From assembly GCA_013407085.1 (NCBI GenBank), contig JACCGJ010018281.1:277570-341569 (forward strand): DNA of 64,000 nucleotides, in the 5' to 3' direction. The translations under genes were made by a program, and so were the position numbers. This document shows positions 1 through 11,519 of this stretch, one piece after another. The number at the start of each line of letters is the position of its first letter. Within the stretch, counting starts at the first letter, position 1. The stretch is from Atriophallophorus winterbourni (Eukaryota > Platyhelminthes > Trematoda > Plagiorchiida > Microphallidae). Below the pieces are notes generated by a model. That model saw only the letters and a list, made by a program, of their open reading frames with translations. It was not told the origin of the DNA and ran no database searches.

Positions 1-190
1 AGAGGGTTTAGCACAACGTCAGATCGGCGTTCAAATGTCAGGTCACGGATAAGCATGCCTGATGAACGGCAACAACCATCGCGCTATTTAGCAAAAGTTG
101 TTAATAAGAGAAGACATTTCAAACAGCAGCAATTCTAAGTCGAAAGCTTCGAAATCTTTACAATTCACAGGTGACAGGTGATATCTATTC

Positions 191-745
191 TTACTTTACT
201 TTACTTTGTGCGACTATCTCCTCTAGGAGGATAAGTCGGCTTCAATGAAGATTCTTGGGAATTTGGGTACAAAGCGGCGTCCCCAGCACCACTCGGCGTT
301 TGTTCGAGTCAGCTTCTCTAGCCTTTGCACAACCAAGTGCGATATGCAAGTCAGCAGGTAGTTGACAGTAAGAGGCGGTGTGTCTAAAAGACTCTGTTCC
401 AGATTTTTCCTCAGGGTTTTCTCCCGAAGCCTTTCCCGCGATCGGGTATACTGCAAGGCTGCGGAGGTTGAAAATCAGGGTTTTCCTTCCCTTAGATGAA
501 ATGCCCTCCCAGGCTAACGAGTTCCATCTGCCCGAAGCAAACTGGTTTTTAGGCGCCAGTCACTCGCACTTGCCCCTTCTCCTGTTGGTAAAAGCAGTTC
601 CACCGGGCTCGGGGAGCCACTCGTGCAGGCCAGAAGCTGGATTTGGTTGTCAGAGGCTATTTGAGACGCGTGCCATATGAGAGCATTTTATAAACAGTGG
701 GAGCTTATCCCCACTGCCACCCCCGATATGACAACCTTTGGAACC
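191..745 (-). mobile_element. B element, full length, with 12-bp target-site duplication
   Basis: This is a 555-bp non-autonomous retroelement in minus orientation. It is flanked by direct repeats TGATATCTATTC at 179-190 and 746-757. On the element strand the 3' end reads GGAGATAGTCGCACAAAG followed by a (TAAAG)n tail, which is the same terminus as the RTE-2 fragments at 57.9 and 63.3 kb. No convincing protein-coding frame was seen. Other copies lie near 12.3, 29.5, 58.1 and 60.5 kb. It sits in seh1 downstream-intron sequence. Confidence 0.85.
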
Positions 746-966
746 TGATATCTATTCATACTCCATCAAGTGAATTGAACGGTAAGGTTAAACATTTCAA
801 GAATTCCGTTTTAAAAAAGCATGGTGGTCTTGCCAAGCGAACACGGACAAACAAAACAACGACCTGCATGCTAAACACGCAATGGATATTGAACAGCCAA
901 TACACAAGTAAATGTAGCGTGCCCAATTTGTAAAAGGAGCTATCTACCAGCTTGAATGTAAAACAC

Positions 967-1312
967 CTTTTGGAAGAGCAGATGAGATTTGACCATCTGA
1001 CAGGCGGATTCGCAAAATGTATAGGTCATTCGATCCAACAGCCAAAATGTGGTAAGATTGGCCCATGTGGGGTGCAAACTGTACATCGTGGACCCCATGT
1101 TCGAACGAACGCACGTCTTGAACCAGATCCCAATTACGCCGGGATTCGGAATATTCATAAAGCACGAGATTGCCCGAGACCAGAGAAGCACCAGTAGATT
1201 GTTGTGCCGAAGGTCCCGTTGCTGTTGTTGCACCCGTCGAACCTGCCGCGGTGACGACGGACCCAGTCGAGGAAGCGCTCCCAACAGCAATCAAAGGAGG
1301 ATCCATGCGAGA
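967..1312 (-). CDS. seh1: seh1 exon 5 (low-complexity insert and [10 protein letters not shown] blade)
   Basis: The exon follows a CATAG acceptor and ends at AAAAG|GTGTTT, so it has 115 codons plus one base. After the conserved IAVGS it carries an insert of roughly 35 residues rich in Ser, Thr, Ala and Gly, then [13 protein letters not shown] and the family hallmark [20 protein letters not shown]. The exact donor is a choice between neighbouring GT sites. Confidence 0.85.
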
Positions 1313-4300
1313 CTATGAGTGAATTGCAAAAATAGAAACAGCATTGCCAAAGAAATCACAGTGAACCTAAAAATAGCCAAGCATCAGTTAGAATAAAAAT
1401 GCACCATTAATAAAGTTTATATGACTGTCATTCACGCATTTTCCATACTGTCTACACAGAGTTTATATGCGTGTGAGTCTTATCTTGGTGCAGGCAATCG
1501 GACGCGAGCTAAAGTTACAAGAAGACTTGTAATTTCCAGCGTCGTAAGGGGATAATCAACTACATCGTCTAAGGCCGACAAAGTAGGTCGGTAAAAATAG
1601 GTAACCATGAGAGTAACTCAATTTTCCCTCTGGGAATTGGAGTAAACAGTGTAACAACCGTGAGGCAGGCAAACAAAAACCCGAAGCAGTGAATTGAGAA
1701 CGCTTTATCTGACCCTTATCACAAATTTAGCTTGTACGACAGTTCAGATAATGCCTGGAAATACCAACGTGAATGTGAATCAGTCTGTCACACACGTACA
1801 CAAGCCATCATACATCAGGTTTTAATCCCATCATGATGCAGCAGCTTAAATTTTATGCCGTTTTATCATGGTTTTGTGGTATTGAAGCCCCGGTGTTGGC
1901 TGTCGACATAACGTTAATTCGAAAGCAAATAAACACTGCAACGAAAAACAATCGAAACATAAAGGTTACCTGTGACCATGCAAGGCAAGAGCCACCCATT
2001 TTCGTGCCAAAATCGAATTGCAATCGCCATTGGCTCAAATTCATAACATCCTGTGGCGAAAAGAATTCCAACGAAAGGTTATCAGTAAAGGTGAAACTAT
2101 GATGTTTAGCATCTAGAAATTAATACAAATAAAACACTTGAAAGCACAAAAATGCGGCTGATGAACGAATCTAAATATCTTAGGTTTTTACCTCTTCGGC
2201 TGCAATAAAATCAATGAAAATTTTTCTGGCCAACATCTTTGGACTAAGCTGAGTTTGCAGAACATGAAAGCGTGCGCATAGGGTACACGGAAAGAGACAC
2301 TGTGTCTGCAAGAATGTCTATCGATACGGAAGATATCCGCCACTTACATTAATAGAGATCAACTTCTCAAGCATCTAAGTAAGGAGCGCACCACAACAGT
2401 GGCTCGTGATCACTCCATACTGCGACATTGCTGACGGACGCGAATGGAGTGGGGTATAACATGTCCAACATGGTATGATATGATATGAAAGCACAAGCCT
2501 GATCCAGGCAAAGTGTCGCACAGTCAGAGACTGCACGTGGGCTAAGATACTGGCAGGTTGCCCAGGCCTAGACAGATATGAGGGAGGAATAGAAATAGAA
2601 ATGCCCAACATAGAGCTGGTCAAGCAAGTAAACTTACCAAGCGCGAGACAATTAACCTAGAAGTCATATAATTAAATATCACCCTGTGCGCTCTACATGA
2701 ATCAAAACTACTGTGAAGTTAGATCACAATGTCCATGATCGACCCGCTCTACTCGTTCACGGAGTTTGGGCAATTTAGCACTCAACCACATCGGCTTAGT
2801 CCACCAGGATGTAGGTATGTAAACTAATCAAGCTTGAAAGTTTAGCCCAATTTTGTATACACGAATCCAATCTTATTTTGAAAAATGTACGGACAAATAA
2901 GGTTGCAGCTTACAAGCTACCAGTACAGCGATCACTAATGCAACACAGAAATTCGGTTACCCAGTAAACTACGATGCCCCATGAGAGTACGAGATATCAA
3001 GTGTGAAGAATGGTAGATTGCCAGGTGAGGATGGGATTTCCATTGACTTATCAAAGCTTGTGCTGACGCAATGAACAAATTGTTTGGTTCTATCTGGAAG
3101 ACGGAAGATTTTCAGTCAAACCGGAGTATGTCCTGCCCTTATCTACAGGTGGTGTGCCCCAACTACCGCGGAAAAAGCCTCATCGACACCGGGGCTAAGC
3201 CGTTAGCGACGTTAGTGCTAAACCGGTTCTCCACAGAACGAGTCAACCAAGGTGGGTTTCACCATGGGATGAGATGCATAGACCAAATATTCACCTTACT
3301 CAGCATTCTGGAACACCATGCACGGTATCCACAACAAACGATAGCTTGTTTTATTGATTTCCCCGCTGTTTCCAACGCTGTAGACCGTGGTTGTTTATGA
3401 GACATTATGTCATCAGATACCCTTTGAAATTCGTTAGTCTAATTAGAGCCTAATACAACTCTACGAGGGCTCGGATGTGCAATCGTGCGGTACTTTGTGC
3501 TGCGCGGCTAACATCGTGCTAAATAGATAGGCAAGAGGTAGTGAGCTGCAGTCTCACTACCATTTCTATTTTATTTAGTCTCTCACATCTGTCTAGGCCT
3601 GGGCAACCTGACAGTATCGTAGCCCACGTGAAGTCTCTGACTGTGCGGCACTTTACCTGGATCATGCTTGTGCTTTCCTACCTACCTACCTACGAGGGTT
3701 CGGGTTCTCGTCTAGGGTGAACAGTCATGCGAATTCAGTCTGCACACACGAGTCAGGCAAGGGTGTCCATTATCCCCAGTTCTGTTCAACTATGTCGTCG
3801 ACTAGATTATGAACCAAAATTCACAGATTATAAAAAAGGGCTCAAGTATTACGGATCTGTGATCTCGACTACTTGAATATATACATATAGTTAATTCGAA
3901 AATTTTCGAATTTAGCTTTTTTACCACTTTCTCCCACTGTACAAAACATTCTGTGGTTATTTGAAGCTATGTGCTTATTTTACCATAAATACACGATTGA
4001 ACTATTGCGTCACCACGAAAATTATTATTTTTCTGTCGTATAATTTTCTCGCTCGCATTGCTCCTTCGTTATAAACCGGGGCAGTGTAGTTACTCGAAAA
4101 GTAAGAGTGAATTGAGATGACTGATATTTACACGGCCTACAGCATTTGTTGATCGGTTTCTTCTTCTTCTGAATGGAAAGCAGAAGGGATAAAATCCCGT
4201 TTAAGCTTCATCACGGCAGTAAACATGGATGACTTCTGCTGAAAAGGCAAGCCCTGAGAGTAGAGGAACACCAGTATATCACTCTGGGGATCAAGTCCAT

Positions 4301-7300
4301 TCGTCTCAACAAATGATGATCCAACGCGCTTTTGAATTGCTGTTCTGATGGTAGAGACAGGAGCACCATGACATACTTTAACTTGGGTGCTTGCGCAGTG
4401 TACGCTTTCTGTTCGGAATCTAAGAATCCCTTATCAGAATACACGAAACTGGAACACTCAACACTTCGCCTTTTTATAATTAGGTTTTTGAGAAAATCCT
4501 GATTAAGTTTCCCACTCTTTCATACTCACTATTTCCCGTATCTGGAATAGATGCCCTACCCGTACAAATGCCACAAGAATCCCGGAAAGGTCTAACACAA
4601 CCCCGAAGTCTCCCTATTCTCAAGCTACCGCTTAGCGAACTCGGGAAGACGCAACTCAAAAGCGAGTGTGGCCCGCTATAAGGCCTCCCCACACCCGTAC
4701 TGATTGGCCAACGGTAGTGAGCTGTATGCTGAAACACGCTGGAGTTTCACTACCATTTCTATTTTTATTTACCCCCTCAAATCTGTCTAGGCCTGGGCAA
4801 CCTGACAGTAATATCGCCCACGCGCAGTCTCTGACTGTGCGGCACTTTGCCTGGATCAGGCTTGTGCTTTCATGCATCATACATACATACATGAATGATG
4901 TAGTTGTTTTTGGGCGAAAATGCCGAAGTGCTGCAAAGGCTTTTAGATCGCATAAGTAGCTCTGCTACAATAGTCGGCCTCGAGATAAACACAGCAAAAA
5001 TCAAGGCATTTTTATTGCATTACACAAGTCCAGCAATGGAACGTTCAGGGCTGTCCGATCTAATATGTTCCAGTCTTCAGATACCTCGGATCCAGTATGT
5101 TACCCAATTGACAGGCGAAAGATGAAGTGATGTTAAGGGTTGATCGTGTGCGTAACGAGTATTTGCAGCTGAAAGGTACAGTTTGGTGGAGGCCCGGGAT
5201 CAACCTCAGGACTGAAATACGTGTTTAACAAACAGCGATCCACACTGTACTGCTTTATGGACGTGAGACGTGGCGACTGAGGCCGTCCAATATACCGACC
5301 GGTATCTAACGCAGTCGATCGGGAACGATACAAAGGAATACCTCCGCTTTACTTTCACATCCAACGCCGAAGACTGCATTGGCTTGAACACGTTCAACCA
5401 AAGACAGACTCAGCGTTAACGAAACTCGTCGTCGACCCTAAACCCGCTCGTACTTGGAGTCAGCGCCAAGGCAGTCAAATGAAGATCTGGCTGCCAACTG
5501 TGAAGGAGGACGTAGGTGCACCAGGAACGGTTACCGTATACGGCGTTCAAAGGTGTGAACGCGATCTGATTACGATCTGCAACGATATCGCCTCTGATCA
5601 ACACGTGTGATCTGGCGTGATTCGAGACATAAATGAAGCCGGCTATCCACCATCGGAGCCAGCCGCACAAAAGTTAAAGTAAGCAACAACAAAAAATAAC
5701 CGAGGTCATGCCAGCTCACCAATGCTTCATAGACACGTAATAGCCCATCCGTAGAAATAGCAGCCAACTGAAGGCCAAGATGCCGAGGAGCAAATTGCAG
5801 ACCCGTCACGGAGGTCCTCGGGTCTACAAGATTAGCTCGTCTGACCCAATTGGTGGTCGAAGACACAGATGATGGGGTATGCGAGGTGGACTTTGAGGGG
5901 ACCGCGACAGTTGTTTGCTTATCTGCACTTGGCAGAACGGGGATATCGGAGGACTGGAAACGAGAAGAATGAAAACATAATCCGTGAAAAAGGCTCCGTA
6001 CGTACAAAGTAGATAATTTTATTCGTTTCGCAAGACATGAAAAAATTATGACTCGAGACCAGGGACTAGAATGTTGGAGTGAGCCCAAACACAAGTCGAT
6101 AATGCTGAGATGACAAGAACAGAATTAAGGCCAAACGATTGGGGTGTTGCACTAATTATGCTTGATGACCCGATTCAATACTTGAAATAATCCGTTTCAT
6201 TTGACTGGCGGTTCGTAAACCGGAGCTGTACGCTAATTCGATGAGGATGTATGTATGAAACAACAAGCCCAATCCAAGCAATGTGCCGTACAGTTATAGA
6301 CGGATGTGCAATCGTACAGTACTTCTGTGCTGTGCGGCGAACATCGTGTCAAATTGATTGGCCACCGGTAAAGAGCTGCATGCTGAAACACACTGGAGTC
6401 TAAATACCATTTCTATTGCTATTTGCTTTCTCATATCTGTCTAGGCCTGGACAACCGGAAAGTATCTTAGCCCATGTGCAGTCTATGACTGCATGGCACT
6501 TTGCCAAGATCAGGCTTGTGCTTTCATACATACATACATTCGCTGAGGAATGGTACTAGGGAGAGTCGGAATCACGATGAACCCAAAACTGATTGGGAGA
6601 TAGTTATACCGTCGCTGAGGCCGTGACAGTAAACAAGAATAAAAATTCAAAATCGAAAGGCAATGTTATTGAGACTATGAACCCGGTCCGAACAACAAAA
6701 TCCCATCAGTTATACAAAGATGCTAGTGTCTTATATTTAATATTCGGTGTGTAAAGAGTTTTGAACCAAAATAAAATTTCGAAGGATTTAGATTCGACAT
6801 CCAATAATTGGTCAATTGGAACCGTCCATCGTGTGTCGATGTCTTAGGTTCTACAGTTAGACTGTGTAAGCTAACTCCTGTAAAAAAGCAAGCAAGTTGT
6901 CAGAGGCATTTAGGATATATATTTTGCGAGTTATTGCAATCATCTTACTTCACTATTCGTGATGATTTTCGCATGATCCATGTCTTGTGGGACAGATTTT
7001 TCCTATCTGCATTGAAGTATTAAGCCACACAGTGGCAGTTTTACACTGTCTGATGAGCTAAGGCGGAAGGCTGTCGTCGCCGGGGGTAGTTCATCCATGT
7101 AAACTGTCTATTGACCCATCAAAATCATTGAAAGTAGATATTGTCTAGTTGGTAACCACTCACTTGGTCAGTTCAATGTGACGAGAGTGAAAGATGAATA
7201 AAGAACAAACCTGTCCGCTGGCAATTTCCTCCCAAATGGTGATTGTCCGATCGAAGGAGCAGGTTGCAATAACTTGCCCGAATTCCGGATGAGCCCAAGC

Positions 7301-9194
7301 AACGCGCCAAGCAGGTCCCAGGTGACACCGCCAACATGCGGTGCAGGTCCATTCACCATCCGCGAGCAAATCCCACACCTAAGACGATAACAAAAATAAT
7401 AGGTATTGGTGATAAATGTCTTCATCATTATCCAAAATATCATTACGTGCATCGATGCCTGATTGCCGTACAATCGAATAAAAAAGAAAGACTTGGCAAC
7501 CAGTACGCACGTATGTGAATGAAGCGCATACGGATTAGACTGGCATGCAATCAACAAGCTAGTATTGTGAACGAGAGTATGCATACCAAATAAAGTACCT
7601 AAATTCACCGATGCATGAAGAATATATAAAGCCGAAAGTGTTCGAAACACGAGTGCACACAGCAGTGTGGGCATGCAAAGACGGAGACGAATGTCTCCTT
7701 AATTTATACACATCATTATAGGTGGTTAATGCGCTTCGATAGTTTGTCAGAATCCGAGAAGCAGGTAGCTTTGTTGTAAAGCCTCAAAATACGAAGTAAA
7801 TCGGACCTTTGAATGCCAAACGCCGGAGTCGGATGGACTAAGAAGCCGAAATAAAACTTATATATCAACATTCTCCGCCAACCGCTGCTACAGCCAGTGA
7901 CATGGCTTATTCTACATTCCTATGGCGTTTATTCAGCTGTCTTCTAACGTATTGCAAGGGCGTTGATATAGTTTTGTACTTGTACGTTGGAATATATATG
8001 ACATTGCACCACACATACATGCTATGAACGAAATATGAACATTTATAACGACGGTGATGTAAACTCAGCACACAGTGGTTTAAACTTGAATTACGAGATG
8101 ATGATTGTTCGTCTCTTTCGAGAAAATAAATAAGCAAATAAGCTATAAGAGTTCTACAAAAACAACGCCAAATGAGACAGCGAATATCGCAGACTTGAAG
8201 ACGTTCCATACCCTTATTGTGAAGACGTTAAGCTTCACATGAATATTTCCAAGGTTTGTAAGACTTCCAGTCTACGCATATGATTCACGATACTGATTGA
8301 CGCCTTCGGTTAGGTGACAAAAACCCAAATCTACCTGAGTACATGAACCACTAAGCATTATCAACCTCGGTAAAGCCAACTTATTGTTCAGTATCTCGTC
8401 ATCAGCAGCAGAAAAAGCAACATTAAATCGATAGCGAGCACCGAATGCCAGGCTTGTGATATCATGCATGTATGCATAACTTAACTGTTGTACTCTCAAC
8501 AAACAAAATCCAAAAGAGACGGGCAGGGTATGTCGTAGAAGGCTACGAACTCAAAAGAGTAAAAAAATAGACACCGAATTGAGGGGTCTATATTTTTATT
8601 GAAGAGCGGAAAGAAATAAATGTCTTACGAATTTTACTGCTACGACCTATAGCAAAGCTTTTCGAATCAGCCTACGTAGATGCTTACAAGATCAGTAAAC
8701 ATAATGAGTGATACTTTTATATTAGGTGACCTCTGAGAGGTCAGAACGCGTATACATGAATCACTGATACCGACGACAAAACCACAGCCAGTTTAGTTGC
8801 CCAGTCTTAACATGCATGACCCCAGTCAGAGTATGATGACCGTTGTAGAGATACAGTCCCAAAAAACTTGTTTTGCGTCTAGTTGCTTGGTATCCTGAAT
8901 TTCCATGTGAGTGAAAAACGCATTTCAATCAAAGGCTAAATAGTATTGAGATATTTCAAAGTGGTTTCAGCATTCACACACGTAACAAGCAAGATTACTA
9001 TTTCAAGAGGTCATTCAAATAGATGGCACAGCGTAAGCTAGTAACCGGGAAAAAAAGAGGCAAGACTTCGAATAATAAACGACCTTTATCATTTGATCAC
9101 TGCTGCAGGTTGCCATTCGAAGACCATAGAAATCATATGCCACATCATGAATAAGATCGGCGTGGTTACCAGAGATACTACGGGAAACGAACAT
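967..9194 (-). CDS. seh1: Nucleoporin Seh1 (WD40 protein), five exons, 3' end off the window
   Basis: This is the orthologue of Seh1, a beta-propeller protein that belongs to the Nup107-160 (Y) complex of the nuclear pore and to the GATOR2 complex that regulates TORC1 at the lysosome. Exons on the minus strand are 9084-9194, 7211-7378, 5720-5953, 1970-2050 and 967-1312. All junctions are GT-AG and the phases agree (0,0,0,0, then 1), giving 313 codons. Hallmark stretches match the family closely: [51 protein letters not shown] and [19 protein letters not shown]. The start ATG at 9194 gives [10 protein letters not shown], which aligns with the family N-terminus. The propeller blade that should follow is not found between 1 and 940, so the remaining exon or exons lie to the left. 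Introns of 0.6 to 3.7 kb hold A, B, RTE and CR1 repeats. Confidence 0.93.
1970..2050 (-). CDS. seh1: seh1 exon 4
   Basis: This exon has 27 codons in phase 0, with acceptor CCACAG and donor CAG|GTAACC. It encodes [20 protein letters not shown] and then SCLAWSQ, matching the DVMNLSQW linker of Seh1 and the start of the next blade. Confidence 0.88.
2472..2604 (-). mobile_element. A-SINE, 5'-truncated, TSD CCAACAT
   Basis: This is a minus-orientation copy of the roughly 235-bp A family, cut at its 5' side. It has a (ATACC/ATATC)n-type tail at the left end and direct repeats CCAACAT at 2465-2471 and 2605-2611. It lies in seh1 intron 3, the intron between exons 3 and 4. Confidence 0.85.
2911..3885 (+). 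mobile_element. RTE-1 retrotransposon fragment interrupted by an A-SINE
   Basis: Plus-strand reverse transcriptase sequence with several stops and frameshifts. The readable part at 3071-3400 has [15 protein letters not shown] and QTIACFIDF, matching the RTE-1 element at 13.6-16.2 kb. It is broken by an A-SINE at 3475-3689 and resumes with the palm-domain region around 3704-3850. It is a dead copy inside seh1 intron 3. Confidence 0.8.
3475..3689 (+). mobile_element. A-SINE inserted in RTE-1, 14-bp TSD
   Basis: A near full-length plus copy ending in a (CCTA)n tail. It is flanked by CTACGAGGGCTCGG at 3461-3474 and the one-mismatch repeat CTACGAGGGTTCGG at 3690-3703. It splits the RTE-1 reverse transcriptase, so the A insertion is younger than the RTE copy. 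Confidence 0.88.
4155..4360 (-). mobile_element. CR1-1 retrotransposon 3' end
   Basis: Minus-orientation 3' terminal fragment with the (AAG)n tail and the hairpin-like AAACGGGATTTTATCCC just before it. The same terminus closes the CR1-1 copies at 11.4 and 34.5 kb. Confidence 0.75.
4697..4894 (+). mobile_element. A-SINE, 5'-truncated
   Basis: Plus copy starting inside the GATTGGCCAACGGTAGTGAG region and ending in a (CATA)n tail. It directly abuts an RTE-1 fragment on its right. Confidence 0.83.
4896..5690 (+). mobile_element. RTE-1 retrotransposon 3' portion, degenerate
   Basis: Starts in the palm region just after the metal-binding YADD position (VVFG, then VGLEINTAK in another frame). It runs through the C-terminal domain to the 3' end CCAGCCGCACAAAAGTTAAAG. 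Several frameshifts are present. It ends close to seh1 exon 3. Confidence 0.78.
5720..5953 (-). CDS. seh1: seh1 exon 3 (lineage-specific insert and third WD repeat)
   Basis: This exon has 78 codons in phase 0, with acceptor TTTCCAG and donor TTG|GTGAGC. About the first 35 residues are a Ser/Thr/Pro-rich insert ([13 protein letters not shown] and onward) where other animals have a shorter linker. The rest, from [16 protein letters not shown] to LLRVYEAL, is a well-conserved blade. Confidence 0.88.
6247..6537. mobile_element. Head-to-head pair of A-SINEs inside one target-site duplication
   Basis: A minus-orientation tail fragment (6247-6300) is joined directly to a full-length plus copy (6301-6537). 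The pair is flanked by ATTCGATGAGG at 6236-6246 and ATTCGCTGAGG at 6538-6548, an 11-bp duplication with one mismatch. Both outer ends carry (CATA)n-type tails. The arrangement suggests priming from both nicks of one target and joining of the two products. It lies in seh1 intron 2. Confidence 0.75.
6549..9083. other. seh1 introns 1 and 2, no repeat recognised outside exon 2
   Basis: Apart from seh1 exon 2 (7211-7378), I see no convincing coding sequence or listed repeat in this AT-rich stretch. The open frames here are short and show no recognisable domain. Confidence 0.5.
7211..7378 (-). CDS. seh1: seh1 exon 2 (second WD repeat)
   Basis: This exon has 56 codons in phase 0 between a TTAG acceptor and a CAG|GTTTGT donor. 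It begins VWD and contains [20 protein letters not shown], the most conserved stretch of the family, followed by the blade-closing ITIWEE. Confidence 0.92.
9084..9194 (-). CDS. seh1: seh1 exon 1 (start codon, first WD repeat)
   Basis: This exon has 37 codons from ATG to a donor of the form AAG|GTCGTT. It encodes the N-terminal strand and the start of the first WD40 blade, ending [10 protein letters not shown]. The W-D that completes the blade opens the next exon, which is also where the gene is split in animals as far as I recall. Confidence 0.9.
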
Positions 9195-9902
9195 AATTCT
9201 GCAAATTGAGAGGAGAAAGAAAAGGTTGTATAACAGAAAATAAAGCACATCGAAAATCGAATAAGCCAAAGCAAAATGAGCAGCACGAATTCGTTGAATA
9301 AGGATAGCACCAAAGTACCAGCTTCGAGAAGTTTCTATAGACGTCAGTAGATTTTGCTCGACAGGGAGATCGAGGGTTGTAAGGAAAAGCGCATCGTGTA
9401 TTGTATTTGCGTTGGATCTAAGACAATGTGTCTCCTTCAAAATTAGGAGATCATATTATATTCGTATAAAAGTCAATTAGAATCAGCCACAGGGAATGGG
9501 ATTCATAAACCATCGTAACAGCATTCTAAATAAATTTTAAGTTCTAATTGTTCTGTGTTCTGGTTTATCAAACATCACATACCGTGATATAGATAACAAA
9601 ATGTAGACCAGCATTTGTATAAATGATTCGGCGTAGTTAGACAAAGAGGTTTCAGCAAGTATTTTGAGGCAGCCGTCACTTAAGTTACCTTTGATGTAAG
9701 AAAGAGCTGTCACGAAAACTCAAGCGTAGAGTATACAGAGCGACAGTTTGGACTGTGCTACTGTAAGTTTGCGTAACTTGGATCTTAGGAAGGTTGAAGA
9801 CGCTAAACCACCGATTTCCGAAACCGATTAATACTGAATCCAGGATAGTTAAATCACCACATCGCAGACAGCTGAAATTCCAAACAAGTAACATTTCTAC
9901 AG

Positions 9903-9933
<31 letters not shown>

Positions 9934-10018
9934 TATATGATTAGTATCTATAGATATAATATATAATATATAAATATATATATATAGATAATAAGAATAT
10001 ATATAATAATAGATATAT
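9903..10018. repeat. (AT)n microsatellite, imperfect
   Basis: A run of alternating A and T with short ATAT/GATA interruptions, upstream of seh1 exon 1. It sits just left of a CR1-1 fragment. Confidence 0.9.
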
Positions 10019-10049
10019 ACGTAGAAGGTTGAAGACCTGTGCCACACTG

Positions 10050-11432
10050 ACTTCTGTGACGGAATTTTGTATAGAAGTTGATCAAGAGAAAAATAGAGCA
10101 TTTCTTTTGGGGTGTGGGTGTTGGTGTCCACAACAACAGGGACTCAACCAAATCGCGCATGCGTAAGTAATCTGCACATGCGCAGATTACTTACGCATGG
10201 CGCGAGAAAGTTCGTGTGCTGTAACTGATTTTGCTCAAGCGGTCGATGTTATTTTTATCGACTTCAGTAAGGCGTTCGACCGCGTACCCCACCGCCGATT
10301 GCTCGTCAAGCTAGAAGGTCTAGGTATTTAAGGGTGTCTTCTTAAGTGGATCGAGGAATTCATTTCAGGGCCGTCAAACCGTGTAGAGATGAATGGAGTT
10401 TTGTCTTCAGAGATGATAGCAAGCTCCGGAGGGATAAGTTCTTGGCCCATTGTTATTCAAAATTTTCGTGAATGACATTCCGGATGCGGTAGCCATCGAT
10501 TGTCTTTAATTCGAGGATGATCTGAAATTGTGGGCCTCTGTAAGTTCCTGCGATGGCCCAAGCAACTGCAACAAGCAGTTGATGACTTGGTCAGCTGAAC
10601 ACATCGCTAGTCACTGCCTATAAATGAGGACAAGACAGTCGTCATGAGCATATACTCCAATGACACTGCTGGTGAATACTTTCTGGGAAGTAAGCCTATT
10701 AGAGCGATCAAAAAAGATTTAGGGATTCTGGTTATGGATTCCTTGAAGTCAAAGGCTGACACTTGTCAGAAAATAGGCAGCGCTACCAGGATGCTTTGGG
10801 CGATTCGGCGTTAATTTGCGACCATTACCCCGCAAATGTTCCAGATACTTTTCTCTGCGTATGTTCGTCCTCTGTTAGAATATGGGCTAACTGTTGCATT
10901 TCCGCAGTCTAAAGGCGAATGCGATTCCTTGGAGAGAGTACAAAGGAGGGGGGACTAAGAATGAATGAATGCGCCACCTCGCGTACGAGGATAGAAGGCG
11001 CTTACTGAAACTATACCGCCTAGAACTTCGAATGGAAAGGTTTGACCTGCTTCCGACACACCGTATTCTTCTCGATCAATATGGAGACGAGTTCCTCCGG
11101 TACTTCAGATTAGTAGGTGAGTCGAGGACTCGTGGACATGACCATAAGTTGCAGAAGCCTAGAAGGCTAAAGCTGAGTAATGCGAGCACGCTATCCACGC
11201 GGGTGGTGAACTCTCTACTGAAAGGGCACCTGTATTTACCATCAGAATAGCTATTCAAAAGCGCGTTGGATCAGCACTTGTTGAGATGGATGGACCTGAT
11301 CCTCGGAGTGACATAGTGGTGTTCCTCTAGTCTCAGGGCTTGCCTTGTCAGCAGAAGTCACCCAGGTTTATTGCTGTGATGAAGCTCAAACGGGATTTAT
11401 CCTTTCTGCTTTCGATTCAGAAGAAGAACATC
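10050..11432 (+). mobile_element. CR1-1 retrotransposon fragment (RT to 3' end)
   Basis: Plus-strand remnant with the reverse transcriptase motif AVDVIFIDFSKAFDRVPHRR near 10240-10300, many later frameshifts and stops, then the C-terminal part (10969-11250) and the (AAG)n-type 3' end near 11415. It matches the copy at 33-34.5 kb. A 51-bp perfect-arm inverted repeat interrupts it at 10154-10204. It is dead as a coding element. Confidence 0.82.
10154..10204. repeat. Long inverted repeat (cruciform-capable)
   Basis: Arms of 22 bases (10154-10175 and 10182-10204, the second with one extra G) containing CATGCGTAAGTAATCTGC and its reverse complement, with a 6-base spacer ACATGC. The related CR1-1 copy at 33.5 kb lacks it, so it is an insertion or local inverted duplication. 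Confidence 0.85.
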
Positions 11433-11519
11433 GATATTTACTTTAAACTTGCACGCGTAATTTGTTTTATTTTTCTGTTTTGTTTACAGTTTATGGTCAC
11501 AACATAAATTCAGGACGGG

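Noticed and set aside
378..680. Plus-strand open frame of 100 codons
   Set aside because: It lies inside the non-autonomous B element, is not conserved as a frame in other copies, and shows no domain.
1..940. Search for the missing seh1 exon 6
   Set aside because: No frame with the expected VWRVSWN and DDGCVRLW-type blade was found; the space is mostly the B element.
7051..7090. CTGATGAGCTAAGGCGGAAGG, first sight of a hammerhead core
   Set aside because: No GAAA box or cleavage triplet with matching stems follows.
9685..10131. Minus frame with Tyr/Ile-rich repeats
   Set aside because: It is a translation of the (AT)n microsatellite.
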